Source: Clostridium moniliforme
Lineage (GTDB): Bacteria > Bacillota > Clostridia > Clostridiales > Clostridiaceae
NCBI RefSeq assembly: GCF_017873235.1
Contig: NZ_JAGGJZ010000002.1
Span: forward strand, 124,001 to 188,000
Direction: 5' to 3'
Length of the DNA stretch: 64,000 nt
Each line of letters begins with the position of its first letter. The stretch's first letter is position 1. This document shows, piece after piece, positions 1-8,379 of this stretch. Both the position numbers and the translations under genes were made by a program. The notes below the pieces were generated by a model, which did not search any database, had not been told where the DNA came from, and saw nothing but the letters and a program-made list of their open reading frames with translations.

Positions 1-60
1 GAAATTTACTAAAGATTATGAATCCTCCAAAAGAAATAATTAAAACTTGTTTCTTTTGAA
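1..60. other. Left edge, possible 3' end of an upstream gene
   Basis: Two plus-strand frames are open from the window edge and stop at about 43 and 59. Either could be the C-terminal tail of a gene outside the window, because a terminator follows immediately. There is too little sequence to identify a product. Confidence 0.25.
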
Positions 61-71
61 ATATAACCCTA

Positions 72-117
72 ATAAGAAGGTATATGACTTTAATGTATAT
101 ACCTTCTTATATTTTGT
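72..117 (+). terminator. Intrinsic terminator
   Basis: A 14-bp inverted repeat (ATAAGAAGGTATAT and its complement) with a short loop is followed by a T-rich tail. It probably ends transcription coming from the left edge before the peptidase gene. Confidence 0.7.
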
Positions 118-179
118 TGTAAATTATTTATTAAAGTTATAATATATAAACTATATATTAAAAATACTAGGAGAAATTT

Positions 180-896
180 ATGAAAAAGATTAATATAACT
201 TATAATGAAAAAAGTTTTTCCTTTATTCTTATAAGAAAAAATGTAAAAAATATAAATTTAAGGGTTAAATTAAATGGGGATATTATTGTAACTGCAAATA
301 ATAAAATAAATGAAAACTATATTATAGATTTTGTAAGAACAAAAATGGATTGGATTTTAAAGCATAAAGAAAAATTTTATGAAATAAGGCAAAAGTCATT
401 AGAAGAAGCAGAAAATATAAAACAAGATAGAATTAAATATTTAGGAAATATTTATAAGGTACGAATTGCAAAAGGTGATAAAGAAAGTATAAAACAAGAA
501 AAAGATGAAATATATATTTTTTTAAAAGACAATAATAATGAAAAAAGAAAAGATACTCTTTTAAATAAATGGTATAGAAATAAGTGTGAAGAAATTTTCA
601 ATGATGTTTATTTTAGAATGCTAAAAAAATTCGAATATTATAAAATTCCTCATGTGGAAATAAAAATAAGGAAAATGAAAAGCAGGTGGGGTTCATGTAA
701 TCCTACTAAAAGAATAATAACATTAAATAGTGAACTTATAAAAGCTTCTATTTATGAAATTGAATTTGTTATGTGTCATGAATTATCTCATTTAGTTGAA
801 GCAAATCATAGTAAAAATTTTTATAAAATTTTAGAAGATGTAATGCCAGAATGGAAAAAGAGAAAGGAAAAACTAAATAAATTTTATTTAGTATAG
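180..896 (+). CDS. YgjP-like (DUF45) zinc metallopeptidase
   Basis: This 238-aa protein belongs to the YgjP/SprT-like M48-related family. The signature HELSH (His200, Glu201, His204) forms the metal site, and a further His in EANHSKNF downstream is the likely third ligand. The family-typical RWGSCN block precedes it. No signal peptide or membrane segment is visible, so it is cytoplasmic. The ATG has AGGAG about seven bases upstream. The substrate is unknown for most of the family, and some members sit with type I restriction genes, which is not the case here. It stands alone between a terminator and a regulator gene. Family call firm, function open. Confidence 0.85.
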   Translation: MKKINITYNEKSFSFILIRKNVKNINLRVKLNGDIIVTANNKINENYIIDFVRTKMDWILKHKEKFYEIRQKSLEEAENIKQDRIKYLGNIYKVRIAKGDKESIKQEKDEIYIFLKDNNNEKRKDTLLNKWYRNKCEEIFNDVYFRMLKKFEYYKIPHVEIKIRKMKSRWGSCNPTKRIITLNSELIKASIYEIEFVMCHELSHLVEANHSKNFYKILEDVMPEWKKRKEKLNKFYLV

Positions 897-975
897 CACA
901 AATACTGTATCATTTTTTATGGAGATGATATAATTTTTTTGAAAAGGATTAAATTAAACTTAAGGGGAAGAATAA

Positions 976-2814
976 GTGAACAATAAAGATAAAATAGAAA
1001 AATGTTTAAAAGAATTAACTTTAGAACTAATTAAGTATGAAGATTTTAAAGGAATACAAGCGCTTAGAATTGCAGAAAAATTAAATTTAAGAAGAAATGT
1101 TGTTAGTCATTATTTAAACCTTTTAGTAACAGAGGATAAGGTTATAAAGATAAAGAGTAGACCAGTTTATTTTTTACATAAAGAAGTGGTTGAAAACTAT
1201 GAAGAAGAAAAAAAGAGAGAGGGAACTCTTGAAAAGTATATAGAAGATGAATATAAAAATTTTATAGATATTCTCTTAAAATATAATGAAAAACAATTAT
1301 CAATGAAAGAATTAAGGCATAAAATTACTATTATTATGAATACATGTTTAAGTCATATAGTGTATAACGAAAAATATAATAATGATATTTTAGAAAGTAT
1401 ATATTTAAATACAGTAACTAATACATTAAAAATAATAAATGAAAGTTATGGAATTAGATATTATGGAAGTACTTCAAAGGTGCTTAGTAGAATATTATTA
1501 TTTTTCTCTGGATGTAATAGATTACATTTAAATCTAAAAGAAGAGCTTAAAAATAAACTAGAAGATATAGAAATAAAAGATTTTTCAAGAGAATATATAA
1601 TTACGGAAAAAATACTTAGAAATGTTAGTAATAACTTAGGATTTCATGAAGATTTTAGTATAAAATTGTTCATTACTTTATATATTTTCACATTAATAGG
1701 AAATAAAAACACAGAAATAAGTGGAATAATAATTTCAAATGGATATTCAACAGGAAGCAGTATTGCAAGTGCAGTAAACAAATATTTTGGTGATTTTATA
1801 TTTGATGCTATTGATATGCCTATGGGTACCTCATTAGAAGAAACAATAAAATTAATAAAAAGTTACATTGACAAAGGAAATAATAATAAAGATACAATTA
1901 TATTAGTTGATATGAAGAGTTTATTACCAATAGGTGAGAAATTAAAAGAATTAATAAAGGGGAATATTTTAGTTGTAAATAATATTACAACAGAGTTTGT
2001 TATTAATATTTCAAAGAAGATAATAGAAGGAGAGAGCTTTAATAACATTAGAAATTTTATCAATGACAATTCTAAAACTGAATATGAATTTATAAAATTC
2101 AAAAATAAGAAGAGGGCAATACTTACAACTTGTATTTCAGGACTTGGTACATCTGTTAAGATAAAAGAACTTTTATCAAAAGTTCTTGGAGATGCTGGCA
2201 TTGATATAATTCCTTATGAATATGGAAATTTAGCAAATAGGGGAATTGATGATGAAATATTTAAAGAATATGATATTAAACTCATAATAAGCACAACAGA
2301 TTTAAAAATAGATGGTATAAATTGTATCTTATTAGAAGATTTAGTTTCATCAAATAATGATTATATTTTAGATAAAGTATTGTTAGAGTTTTTGGAAGAA
2401 GATAAAATAGAATATATAAAAAAAGATCTTACTAAAATATTTTCTCTTCAAAATGTAATGAATCAATTAAGTATACTTAATCCAAATAAAATTATAAATG
2501 ATGTTGAGAAAATAATATTAAAACTTGAAAATTCGTTTAATGTAGTTTTTTCATCTTATCTTAGAATGCTTCTATATATTCATATAAGTGTTATGATAGA
2601 AAGGTTAATATTAAATCATGGAATTAATGGAGATCCTTCTAAAGAGAAAGAATATATAAAAAATAATAAAGATATTATAAAATCTATAGAAGATAGTTTT
2701 ATAGAGATAGAGGAAGAATATAATTTTAGTCTTACTATAAAAGAAATAGAAATAATTCAAGAGATAATTGAAAATAGTATTGGTAAATTAATAAAAGTTA
2801 AAAAATATTTATAA
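976..2814 (+). CDS. LevR-like PRD/PTS-domain transcriptional regulator lacking the AAA+ domain
   Basis: A 612-aa regulator. Residues 1-80 form a helix-turn-helix region, about 85-245 a PRD-like helical domain, about 248-355 an EIIA(Man)-like domain, about 380-470 an EIIB(Gat)-like domain with Cys386 in the CISGLGTS loop, and about 500-612 a second PRD with His536 in the LYIHISVMIERL segment. LevR-type sigma-54 activators have the same order but carry a Walker-A-containing AAA+ domain after the HTH, which is absent here. The usual EIIA active-site His is Asn255. GTG start with AAGGGGA upstream. No PTS genes are adjacent, so its target sugar system cannot be read from context. Probably a DNA-binding regulator controlled by PTS phosphorylation. 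Confidence 0.72.
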   Translation: MNNKDKIEKCLKELTLELIKYEDFKGIQALRIAEKLNLRRNVVSHYLNLLVTEDKVIKIKSRPVYFLHKEVVENYEEEKKREGTLEKYIEDEYKNFIDILLKYNEKQLSMKELRHKITIIMNTCLSHIVYNEKYNNDILESIYLNTVTNTLKIINESYGIRYYGSTSKVLSRILLFFSGCNRLHLNLKEELKNKLEDIEIKDFSREYIITEKILRNVSNNLGFHEDFSIKLFITLYIFTLIGNKNTEISGIIISNGYSTGSSIASAVNKYFGDFIFDAIDMPMGTSLEETIKLIKSYIDKGNNNKDTIILVDMKSLLPIGEKLKELIKGNILVVNNITTEFVINISKKIIEGESFNNIRNFINDNSKTEYEFIKFKNKKRAILTTCISGLGTSVKIKELLSKVLGDAGIDIIPYEYGNLANRGIDDEIFKEYDIKLIISTTDLKIDGINCILLEDLVSSNNDYILDKVLLEFLEEDKIEYIKKDLTKIFSLQNVMNQLSILNPNKIINDVEKIILKLENSFNVVFSSYLRMLLYIHISVMIERLILNHGINGDPSKEKEYIKNNKDIIKSIEDSFIEIEEEYNFSLTIKEIEIIQEIIENSIGKLIKVKKYL

Positions 2815-2902
2815 AAAAATAATTATTGATTAATTTTCTGTACTAATAATTTTGTTAAAATAACATTATAGATAAATTTTATTGAGAAAAGAGATGATAG
2901 AA

Positions 2903-3421
2903 ATGAAAAAATTTGATATTAATGAATTATTAAAAAAGATAATTATGATAGATAATAACATAAATGATAGTGATAAAGAAAGTTTAATTAAACAAATTAG
3001 TTATAGAGAAGTTACAAGTCTACAAGGATTAAAAATAATAGAAGGAATATTAAATTATGGTATTATACTTAGTGAAGAAGAAATTAAAAAACTTCCAAAT
3101 GTAGATTGTAAAAAATTAAATACAGCTTTATATTTAATACTTAAATATTATATGAGACTTGATAATGAAACATTAACTACAGCATTAGATTCATTGTTGA
3201 GTATAAATATAGATTTAATTAGTGGAGGATTCTATGAAAAAGATGCTATGGCACCTATTTCAGCTTTACTAGATATATTAGAAGATTATGCAACAGGATC
3301 AAATCCAGTAGACATTGAAGAATATGATATAAGTGATAATGAAATAAGTCTTTATGAAGTTAAAGTAGATTATGGAAATAAAGAAAAAATAAGAGATTTT
3401 GAAAGAACATTATTTAGTTAA
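2903..3421 (+). CDS. Hypothetical acidic helical protein
   Basis: I do not recognise this 172-aa protein. It is acidic and Ile/Leu-rich, looks mostly helical, and has no signal peptide, membrane segment or cysteine cluster. An in-frame TTG at 2882 would add seven residues but has no ribosome binding site. The ATG at 2903 has a GAGATGAT-like site four bases upstream, so I prefer it; the ATG at 2894 is a second option. It lies 88 bp downstream of the PRD regulator on the same strand and may be co-transcribed, since no terminator is visible between them. A strong hairpin ends the unit. Confidence 0.6.
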   Translation: MKKFDINELLKKIIMIDNNINDSDKESLIKQISYREVTSLQGLKIIEGILNYGIILSEEEIKKLPNVDCKKLNTALYLILKYYMRLDNETLTTALDSLLSINIDLISGGFYEKDAMAPISALLDILEDYATGSNPVDIEEYDISDNEISLYEVKVDYGNKEKIRDFERTLFS

Positions 3422-3431
3422 TTAAAATTAT

Positions 3432-3477
3432 AAAGAAGAGAGTTAAAGTTTAAAAAACTTTAGCTTTCTTTTTTTTA
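3432..3477 (+). terminator. Intrinsic terminator
   Basis: Imperfect inverted repeat (AGAGAGTTAAAGTTT against AACTTTAGCTTTCT) followed by eight or more T residues, just downstream of the 172-aa hypothetical gene. Confidence 0.65.
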
Positions 3478-3694
3478 TAATAATATATATTTATAAAAAA
3501 TAACTTGAAAATAAAATAGGTCATATTATAATTAGAATTGAGTAAAAATAGTATAAATATTTTATGTATAATATTTAAAATTAATTTTATTATTTCATAA
3601 TGAGATATGCTATATTATATAAATAATAAATTACAGAAATAATTCAAATAAAAAATTTATAAAAATCAAAACAATTAATATGAAAAATAGAATA

Positions 3695-3733
3695 AAAATG
3701 ATATACTATATATAACAAAATGATATACTATAT
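3695..3733 (+). repeat. Two 17-bp direct repeats upstream of the PRPP synthetase gene
   Basis: The sequence AAAATGATATACTATAT occurs at 3695-3711 and again at 3717-3733, a 22-bp period equal to about two helical turns. It ends 28 bp before the prs start. It may be an operator or a duplicated -10 region. The rest of the 340-bp gap (3422-3694) holds only the terminator and unstructured AT-rich DNA. Confidence 0.5.
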
Positions 3734-3761
3734 TTTAAAATATAAAAAAGGAGATAGATAA

Positions 3762-4850
3762 ATGACTGAATTAAACCATGAATTAGGAATAATAGCGTTA
3801 GAAAGTTGCACAGAATTAGGTAACGCCGTTGATAAGTATATTCAAGAGAAGAGATATTCTGATAAATCATTCCTAATACCAACTGAAGAAATAAGATTTT
3901 CTAATGGAGAAGGAAAAGTTAAAATTTCTCAAAGTGTTAGAGGAAAGGATATTTATATTTTATGTGATATTGGAAATTATAGTTGTACATATAAGATGTT
4001 TGGATTTATAAATCACAAAGGTCCAGATGAGCATTTCCAAGATATAAAGAGAACTATATCAGCTATTAAAGGAAAAGCTGCAAGAATAACTGTAATAATG
4101 CCACTTTTATATGAATCAAGACAACATAGACGTAAAGGTAGAGAATCTTTAGACTGTGCATTAGCACTTCAAGAACTTGAGAGATTAGGAGTTGATGAAG
4201 TTCTTACTTTTGATGTACATGATCCTAATGTTCAAAATGCTTGTCCTTTACTATCCTTTGAAAATATATACCCAACATATGATATAGTAAAAGCACTTAT
4301 AAGTAATGAATCTTCATTAGAATTAGACAAGGAAAAATTACTTGTAATTAGTCCAGATACTGGAGCAATGGATAGAGCTATATACTATTCAAGTGTTTTA
4401 GGTGTTGATGTTGGTTTATTCTATAAGAGAAGAGATCATTCTTTAGTTGTTAATGGTAAAAATCCTATTGTTCAACATGAATATATGGGAAGAGAAATTT
4501 CAGGAAAAGACGTTTTAATAGTTGATGATATGATAGCATCAGGAGAATCAGTTCTTGATATTGCAAAAGAATTAAAGGATAGAAATGTTAGAAATGTATA
4601 TGTAGCTACAACATTTGGATTCTTTACAGAAGGTTTAGAAAAGTTTAAGAAATATTATGAAGATGGAGTAATATCAAGAGTTTATTGCACTAATTTAACA
4701 TATATTCCACAAGAATTAATGGATTCTAAATGGTTTAAAGGTGTTGACATGTCAGAATTCTTAGCTAGAATAATTGATAGATTAAATTATGATAAATCTA
4801 TTGCAAAATATATGGATGCAACAGAAATAATAGGAAAACTATTAAAATAA
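3762..4850 (+). CDS. prs: Divergent ribose-phosphate pyrophosphokinase (PRPP synthetase)
   Basis: A 362-aa member of the PRPP synthetase family, which makes PRPP from ribose 5-phosphate and ATP for nucleotide, His and Trp synthesis. The PRPP-binding loop is visible as IVDDMIASGESV (classical enzymes have VDDxxDTAGT), and the ATP/Mg region as FDVHDPNVQNACP. It is about 45 residues longer than the usual 315-aa enzyme and diverges at both motifs, so it is a class variant rather than the housekeeping type. AAGGAG lies eight bases before ATG. It is transcribed alone and ends at a strong terminator. Whether it is the only PRPP synthetase of the cell cannot be seen here. Confidence 0.82.
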   Translation: MTELNHELGIIALESCTELGNAVDKYIQEKRYSDKSFLIPTEEIRFSNGEGKVKISQSVRGKDIYILCDIGNYSCTYKMFGFINHKGPDEHFQDIKRTISAIKGKAARITVIMPLLYESRQHRRKGRESLDCALALQELERLGVDEVLTFDVHDPNVQNACPLLSFENIYPTYDIVKALISNESSLELDKEKLLVISPDTGAMDRAIYYSSVLGVDVGLFYKRRDHSLVVNGKNPIVQHEYMGREISGKDVLIVDDMIASGESVLDIAKELKDRNVRNVYVATTFGFFTEGLEKFKKYYEDGVISRVYCTNLTYIPQELMDSKWFKGVDMSEFLARIIDRLNYDKSIAKYMDATEIIGKLLK

Positions 4851-4871
4851 TATAGTTATTATATATGATAA

Positions 4872-4903
4872 AGTCCCTGTAAAAATACAGGGACTATTTT
4901 TTA
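4872..4903 (+). terminator. Intrinsic terminator of prs
   Basis: Nine-bp stem AGTCCCTGT/ACAGGGACT with a five-A loop and a T run that reaches into the stop codon of the convergent stress-protein gene. Confidence 0.85.
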
Positions 4904-5311
4904 AGATTGAGGAAGTACAATTACAGTACATTTTGCTTTTTTTATTACTTTAGCAGTAACAGAACCAACAATTGCTACAAATTTTTTCTTTGTGTTCTTT
5001 GACATAACAATTGCATCAATGTTTTTACTTTGAGCACAATCTAAAATTTCTTTATCTACATATCCAAATGCAAATTCTTTTTCACAATTAAATTCACTTA
5101 ATTCTATATAAGCTTTATTTAATATATCATTTCCTGAGTTTTTATTTTCAGTAAGTATTTCGGGAACTACGATACCATTAATAAATACTATTTCTCCTAC
5201 ATTTAGTAATACTACATCTGTTTCCTTTGGATTAAAATTATGTCTTACATAATTAAGGGCTATTAAGTCTCTATCACTTCCATCTAAGGGTAATAATAAT
5301 CTTTTTTTCAT
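4901..5311 (-). CDS. UspA-family universal stress protein
   Basis: A single-domain Usp fold of 136 aa. It begins with the LLLPLDGSD strand-turn and ends with the GSVTAKVIKKAKCTVIVLP signature. The usual ATP-binding GxxG stretch before GSV is replaced by KKKFVAIVG, so nucleotide binding may be lost. A GTG nine bases earlier (5320) lies inside the ribosome binding site GGAAGGTGG; the ATG at 5311 has correct spacing and is chosen. It is convergent with prs and monocistronic. Family members act in stress survival, and the trigger here is unknown. Confidence 0.8.
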   Translation of the reverse strand: MKKRLLLPLDGSDRDLIALNYVRHNFNPKETDVVLLNVGEIVFINGIVVPEILTENKNSGNDILNKAYIELSEFNCEKEFAFGYVDKEILDCAQSKNIDAIVMSKNTKKKFVAIVGSVTAKVIKKAKCTVIVLPQS

Positions 5312-5483
5312 AATAACCACCTTCCTTTATTATTACTTCTATACAAATAATTAAAAATCCTTTTAAATTATTCACGTTTTGTAAATGTTTACTAAAAGTT
5401 CATTAGTTAATATAAGTATAAAATAATTATAAAAGTCAAATTAATGTTTTAAATCATTATTATATCTAAGATGAATATTTATA

Positions 5484-5523
5484 AATATTAAAAGGTGTAT
5501 AATATTATACACCTTTTAATATT
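5484..5523 (-). terminator. 40-nt perfect palindrome at the end of the RpiR-family gene
   Basis: Positions 5484-5503 and 5504-5523 are exact reverse complements with no spacer. The core is AAGGTGTATAATATTATACA. It overlaps the last 19 bases of the regulator gene, and on the minus strand the GGTGTATAAT stem is followed by TTTTAATATTT. Most likely an intrinsic terminator. Confidence 0.65.
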
Positions 5524-6308
5524 GCATCAATAGTTATTTGCATCTTATTACTTAATGTTTCATCTCTAAGTAATACCATAGAAATTAAATCAAAAAGATA
5601 CATAATTGAAAATTGAGAATTTATAAATCTTTCTTTATCAACAAATTTAGCATTATATACTGTAAAATTAATATCAGAATATTTTGTTATAGAACTATTT
5701 TCAAAACTTGTAATTGAAACAACTTTAGCTCCATTTTTTTTAGATATTCTAAGTGCATTTACAACTTCTGATGTTTCTCCTGAAATTGAAATACCAATAA
5801 CTAAATCATCTTTTGAAGCTATTGAACTATTTATTATCATCATATGAGAATCAGATATGCAATGAACATTAAATCCCATTCTTAATAATCTTTGCATCAT
5901 TTCAGCACCAGTAAGACCAGAACTACCTACACCATAAATATAAATTTTATTGGCATTTTTAATTTCAGTTACTATATTAAATATTGATTCTTTATCTATT
6001 AAATATTTAGTTTTTTTAATAACTTCATTATAATATTGATATACATATGAAAACATATCCATATCATTATTTGTTTGTTTTTCTACATTATTAGCATTTA
6101 TTTTAATCTTCATATCAACAAAGCTATCACAACCAATTTTTTTTGAAAATCTTGTAATAGTAGCTCCAGAAGTTCCAGTATTTTTAGCTAATTCTTTAAT
6201 GTTAATATTTTTAATCATATTACTATTTTTTATAATATAATCTGCAATGCACTTTTCTTTATCAGAAAAATCATTATATATTTTTTGGATTTCACACAAA
6301 ATATCCAC
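5505..6308 (-). CDS. MurR/RpiR-family transcriptional regulator
   Basis: A 267-aa two-domain regulator. Residues 1-75 form the HTH_6 domain (NTGTSGATITRFSKKIG recognition region). About 105-245 form a SIS sugar-phosphate isomerase-like domain with YIYGVGSSG and GISISGETSEVVNAL, which binds phosphosugars in this family. GTG start with GGAGGA eight bases upstream. The gene is divergent from a lipoprotein gene and separated by 203 bp. No sugar catabolic or PTS genes adjoin it, so its regulon cannot be inferred from context. The coding end is folded into a 40-nt palindrome. Confidence 0.9.
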   Translation of the reverse strand: MDILCEIQKIYNDFSDKEKCIADYIIKNSNMIKNINIKELAKNTGTSGATITRFSKKIGCDSFVDMKIKINANNVEKQTNNDMDMFSYVYQYYNEVIKKTKYLIDKESIFNIVTEIKNANKIYIYGVGSSGLTGAEMMQRLLRMGFNVHCISDSHMMIINSSIASKDDLVIGISISGETSEVVNALRISKKNGAKVVSITSFENSSITKYSDINFTVYNAKFVDKERFINSQFSIMYLFDLISMVLLRDETLSNKMQITIDAILKGV

Positions 6309-6511
6309 TAAAAGTCCTCCAATATAGTTATTTATATACAGTAATATAATAACATACCATATATTTTAATCACTAGACAAAATTGATATTTACTAAAAGG
6401 AATAAAAATAAATTATATATTTTTAAAAAAATTTATTTTTAAGTTTAATTAATTTAATAGAAATTATTATATAATTAGAATATAAAATTCTTCAATAAGG
6501 GAGGAAAAAAT

Positions 6512-7045
6512 ATGAAAAAATTAAATAGAAAAATAAGTGGAATTGTTGCAATAGTATTTTTAGGATTATCTTTAGTAGGTTGTCAAAATTCAATGGTTAC
6601 AAAATCAATTGAGCAAGGAAAAGATTATATAAATAACAAGCAATATATGAAAGCACAAGATGCTTTGGATAATGCATTAGATCAAGATAGTAATAATAAA
6701 GAAGCCAATACATTAATGAATATAGTTAGTAATTATTTAGATGCTGTAGTTAATTTTAAAGATGGAGAATATAAAAAAGCAGAGAAAGAGCTAAATGAAA
6801 TACCAGTAGATTATAAGGATCTAGCAATTAAAGATGATATAGATAATTTAAAGAGTAAAATTACAGAAATGGAAAATAAGAAAAAATTAAATGATGAATA
6901 TATAAAAAAAGTACAAAAGCTTATAAAAGCAAATAAATATAAGGCTGCACAAAATGAACTTAATAAAATTAATATGAAAACTTTAAATAAAGATCAAAGA
7001 GACAGTGTTATTGAATTAAATAAAGCAATAAATAAAAATAACTAA
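6512..7045 (+). CDS. TPR-like lipoprotein
   Basis: A 177-aa lipoprotein. A lysine-rich signal peptide ends in the lipobox LVGC with Cys24 as the lipidation site, so it is exported and anchored to the outer face of the membrane. The mature part is charged and helical with repeated helix pairs (YINNKQYMKAQDALDNAL and YKAAQNELNKI segments) typical of tetratricopeptide scaffolds. GGGAGG lies just upstream of ATG. It is divergent from the RpiR regulator and followed by its own terminator. No specific partner can be named. Confidence 0.8.
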   Translation: MKKLNRKISGIVAIVFLGLSLVGCQNSMVTKSIEQGKDYINNKQYMKAQDALDNALDQDSNNKEANTLMNIVSNYLDAVVNFKDGEYKKAEKELNEIPVDYKDLAIKDDIDNLKSKITEMENKKKLNDEYIKKVQKLIKANKYKAAQNELNKINMKTLNKDQRDSVIELNKAINKNN

Positions 7046-7046
7046 T

Positions 7047-7096
7047 AAAAAAATGCTTACTACAAATATACTTTATTTGTGGTAAGCATTTTTTAT
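7047..7096 (+). terminator. Intrinsic terminator
   Basis: Long stem AAATGCTTAC.ACAAATA against TATTTGTGGTAAGCATTT, followed by a T run. It starts right after the lipoprotein stop codon. Confidence 0.85.
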
Positions 7097-7206
7097 TAAT
7101 TAAAAGTAATATATTTGTAATCAATTTTAATAAGTTTGTAGGAGAAATATTTATATAAAAATATTATAATTAAATTAAAGAGAGTTAGTAAACGGAGGGG
7201 ATTGGT

Positions 7207-7587
7207 ATGATTAAGGAACAATTAATAAATGCATTATTATGGAATGAGAATGAAGCTATAATTAAAAGATTAGAAGAAGAAGCAATAAAAAATGATGTGT
7301 TTGATGAAGATAATGGCAAAAAAATTAAAAGAAAGAATAAAGAAAGTTTAGGAAGTTATATTGATAGATATACTACTGAATTAATGACTAATTTTTCTAT
7401 GGAAAAGTATTTAATACTTAAAGAACTTTATAGAAATTATAATAATCAAGGAGATAGTAGTTTAGTTGTAGTAGAATCAAAGAAGCCTAAAAAGTTTAAA
7501 ATTCCACATAAGAAAAAGTTAGCAGTAGGAGTTGCTACAGTTGCAATAGGAGCTACAATATTTAATATTTTTAAAAAGAAAAAATAA
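7207..7587 (+). CDS. Hypothetical protein with C-terminal membrane segment
   Basis: A 126-aa protein of unknown function. Residues 1-90 are charged and helical. Residues about 100-121 (KKLAVGVATVAIGATIF) form one hydrophobic segment followed by a KKKK tail, which suggests a tail-anchored membrane protein with a cytoplasmic N-terminal domain. GGAGGGG lies six bases before ATG. It has its own terminator and so is probably monocistronic. No homologous family comes to mind. Confidence 0.6.
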   Translation: MIKEQLINALLWNENEAIIKRLEEEAIKNDVFDEDNGKKIKRKNKESLGSYIDRYTTELMTNFSMEKYLILKELYRNYNNQGDSSLVVVESKKPKKFKIPHKKKLAVGVATVAIGATIFNIFKKKK

Positions 7588-7609
7588 ACTGTAAGTATTG
7601 AATTTTAGT

Positions 7610-7680
7610 ATAATCTTAAAGTATTTTCGTATAAGTTTAATTTTAAAATTTATATAAAATACTTTAAGATTATTTTTTTA
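7610..7680 (+). terminator. Intrinsic terminator with long loop
   Basis: Arms TAATCTTAAAGTATTTT (7611-7627) and AAAATACTTTAAGATTA (7656-7672) are perfectly complementary over 17 bp, with an AT-rich loop and a seven-T tail. Confidence 0.8.
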
Positions 7681-7776
7681 TTGAAAAAATTTTAATAATA
7701 TTATAAAATTATAATGTTTATTAATATTATGTAAACTCATGTAAGTAAAAAATAAAAATAAACATTGGAGGCAATA

Positions 7777-7986
7777 ATGAAGAAGAAAAAGTTAGCAGTT
7801 TTGTTGACTATTTTAGTTTCAGTTTCAATATTATCATTAGGTGGATGTTCTTTAAGATTTTTTACTAGAAGAAAAGAAAAAATTGAAACTACAAATGGAA
7901 GAAAGAGAACAGAACAAGATATTAAATCTGACAAAGATGTAATTACTGAAATAAATTTACAGGAAATAAAAGATAAATTAAATTAG
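7777..7986 (+). CDS. Small lipoprotein
   Basis: A 69-aa lipoprotein: lysine-rich start, hydrophobic core and lipobox LGGC with Cys24, then a short, very basic and polar mature peptide (FFTRRKEK). GGAGGC lies just before the ATG at 7777. An in-frame TTG at 7765 overlaps this ribosome binding site and is rejected. It is probably monocistronic, with a strong terminator beginning at its stop codon. Function unknown. Confidence 0.65.
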   Translation: MKKKKLAVLLTILVSVSILSLGGCSLRFFTRRKEKIETTNGRKRTEQDIKSDKDVITEINLQEIKDKLN

Positions 7987-8046
7987 TTTTGTCTAAGTGA
8001 AACAAAATATAAAATTTTTTGTTCCACTTAGACAAAACTTTTTTAT
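7985..8046 (+). terminator. Intrinsic terminator
   Basis: A 20-bp stem with one mismatch (AGTTTTGTCTAAGTG against CACTTAGACAAAACT) starts at the stop codon of the small lipoprotein and is followed by TTTTTT. Confidence 0.9.
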
Positions 8047-8153
8047 TGATTAAAAATTTATTCTATTATATATAAATATTATAAAAAAAAGAATAATATG
8101 GTATAATATGTTTAAGTATGAAAATGTTTACTAGGTGTAAAGGGGGAGAAATT

Positions 8154-8270
8154 ATGGTTAAATGGTTAAAAGATATGTGCAATAGGGGAGTTTTTTTTAG
8201 GGAAAAGAGTAATAGTGTTTTCAGAGATGAAAAACTTATAAAAATGTGGATTATTAGTGAAATGAACTAA
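8154..8270 (+). CDS. 38-aa small protein
   Basis: A short ORF beginning MVKWLKDMCNRG and ending WIISEMN. The support is the very strong ribosome binding site AAGGGGGAG five bases upstream, a TATAAT-like -10 about 55 bp upstream, and an intrinsic terminator directly after the stop codon, so it looks like a complete transcription unit. It is basic and amphipathic with no obvious membrane helix, and resembles no family I know. It sits just upstream of the DUF1659/DUF2922 pair. Confidence 0.5.
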   Translation: MVKWLKDMCNRGVFFREKSNSVFRDEKLIKMWIISEMN

Positions 8271-8285
8271 TAATTTAACTATCAC

Positions 8286-8332
8286 AAAAGGATATTAGAA
8301 GATTTTTTTAAATCTTCTAATATCCTTTTTAG
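8286..8332 (+). terminator. Intrinsic terminator
   Basis: Arms AAAAGGATATTAGAAGATTT and its complement form a near-perfect 18-20 bp stem, ended by TTTTTAGTTTTTTT. Confidence 0.9.
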
Positions 8333-8379
8333 TTTTTTTCTATATATGCATATATTTTAGGTGAAAGGAGTTGGTAAGA

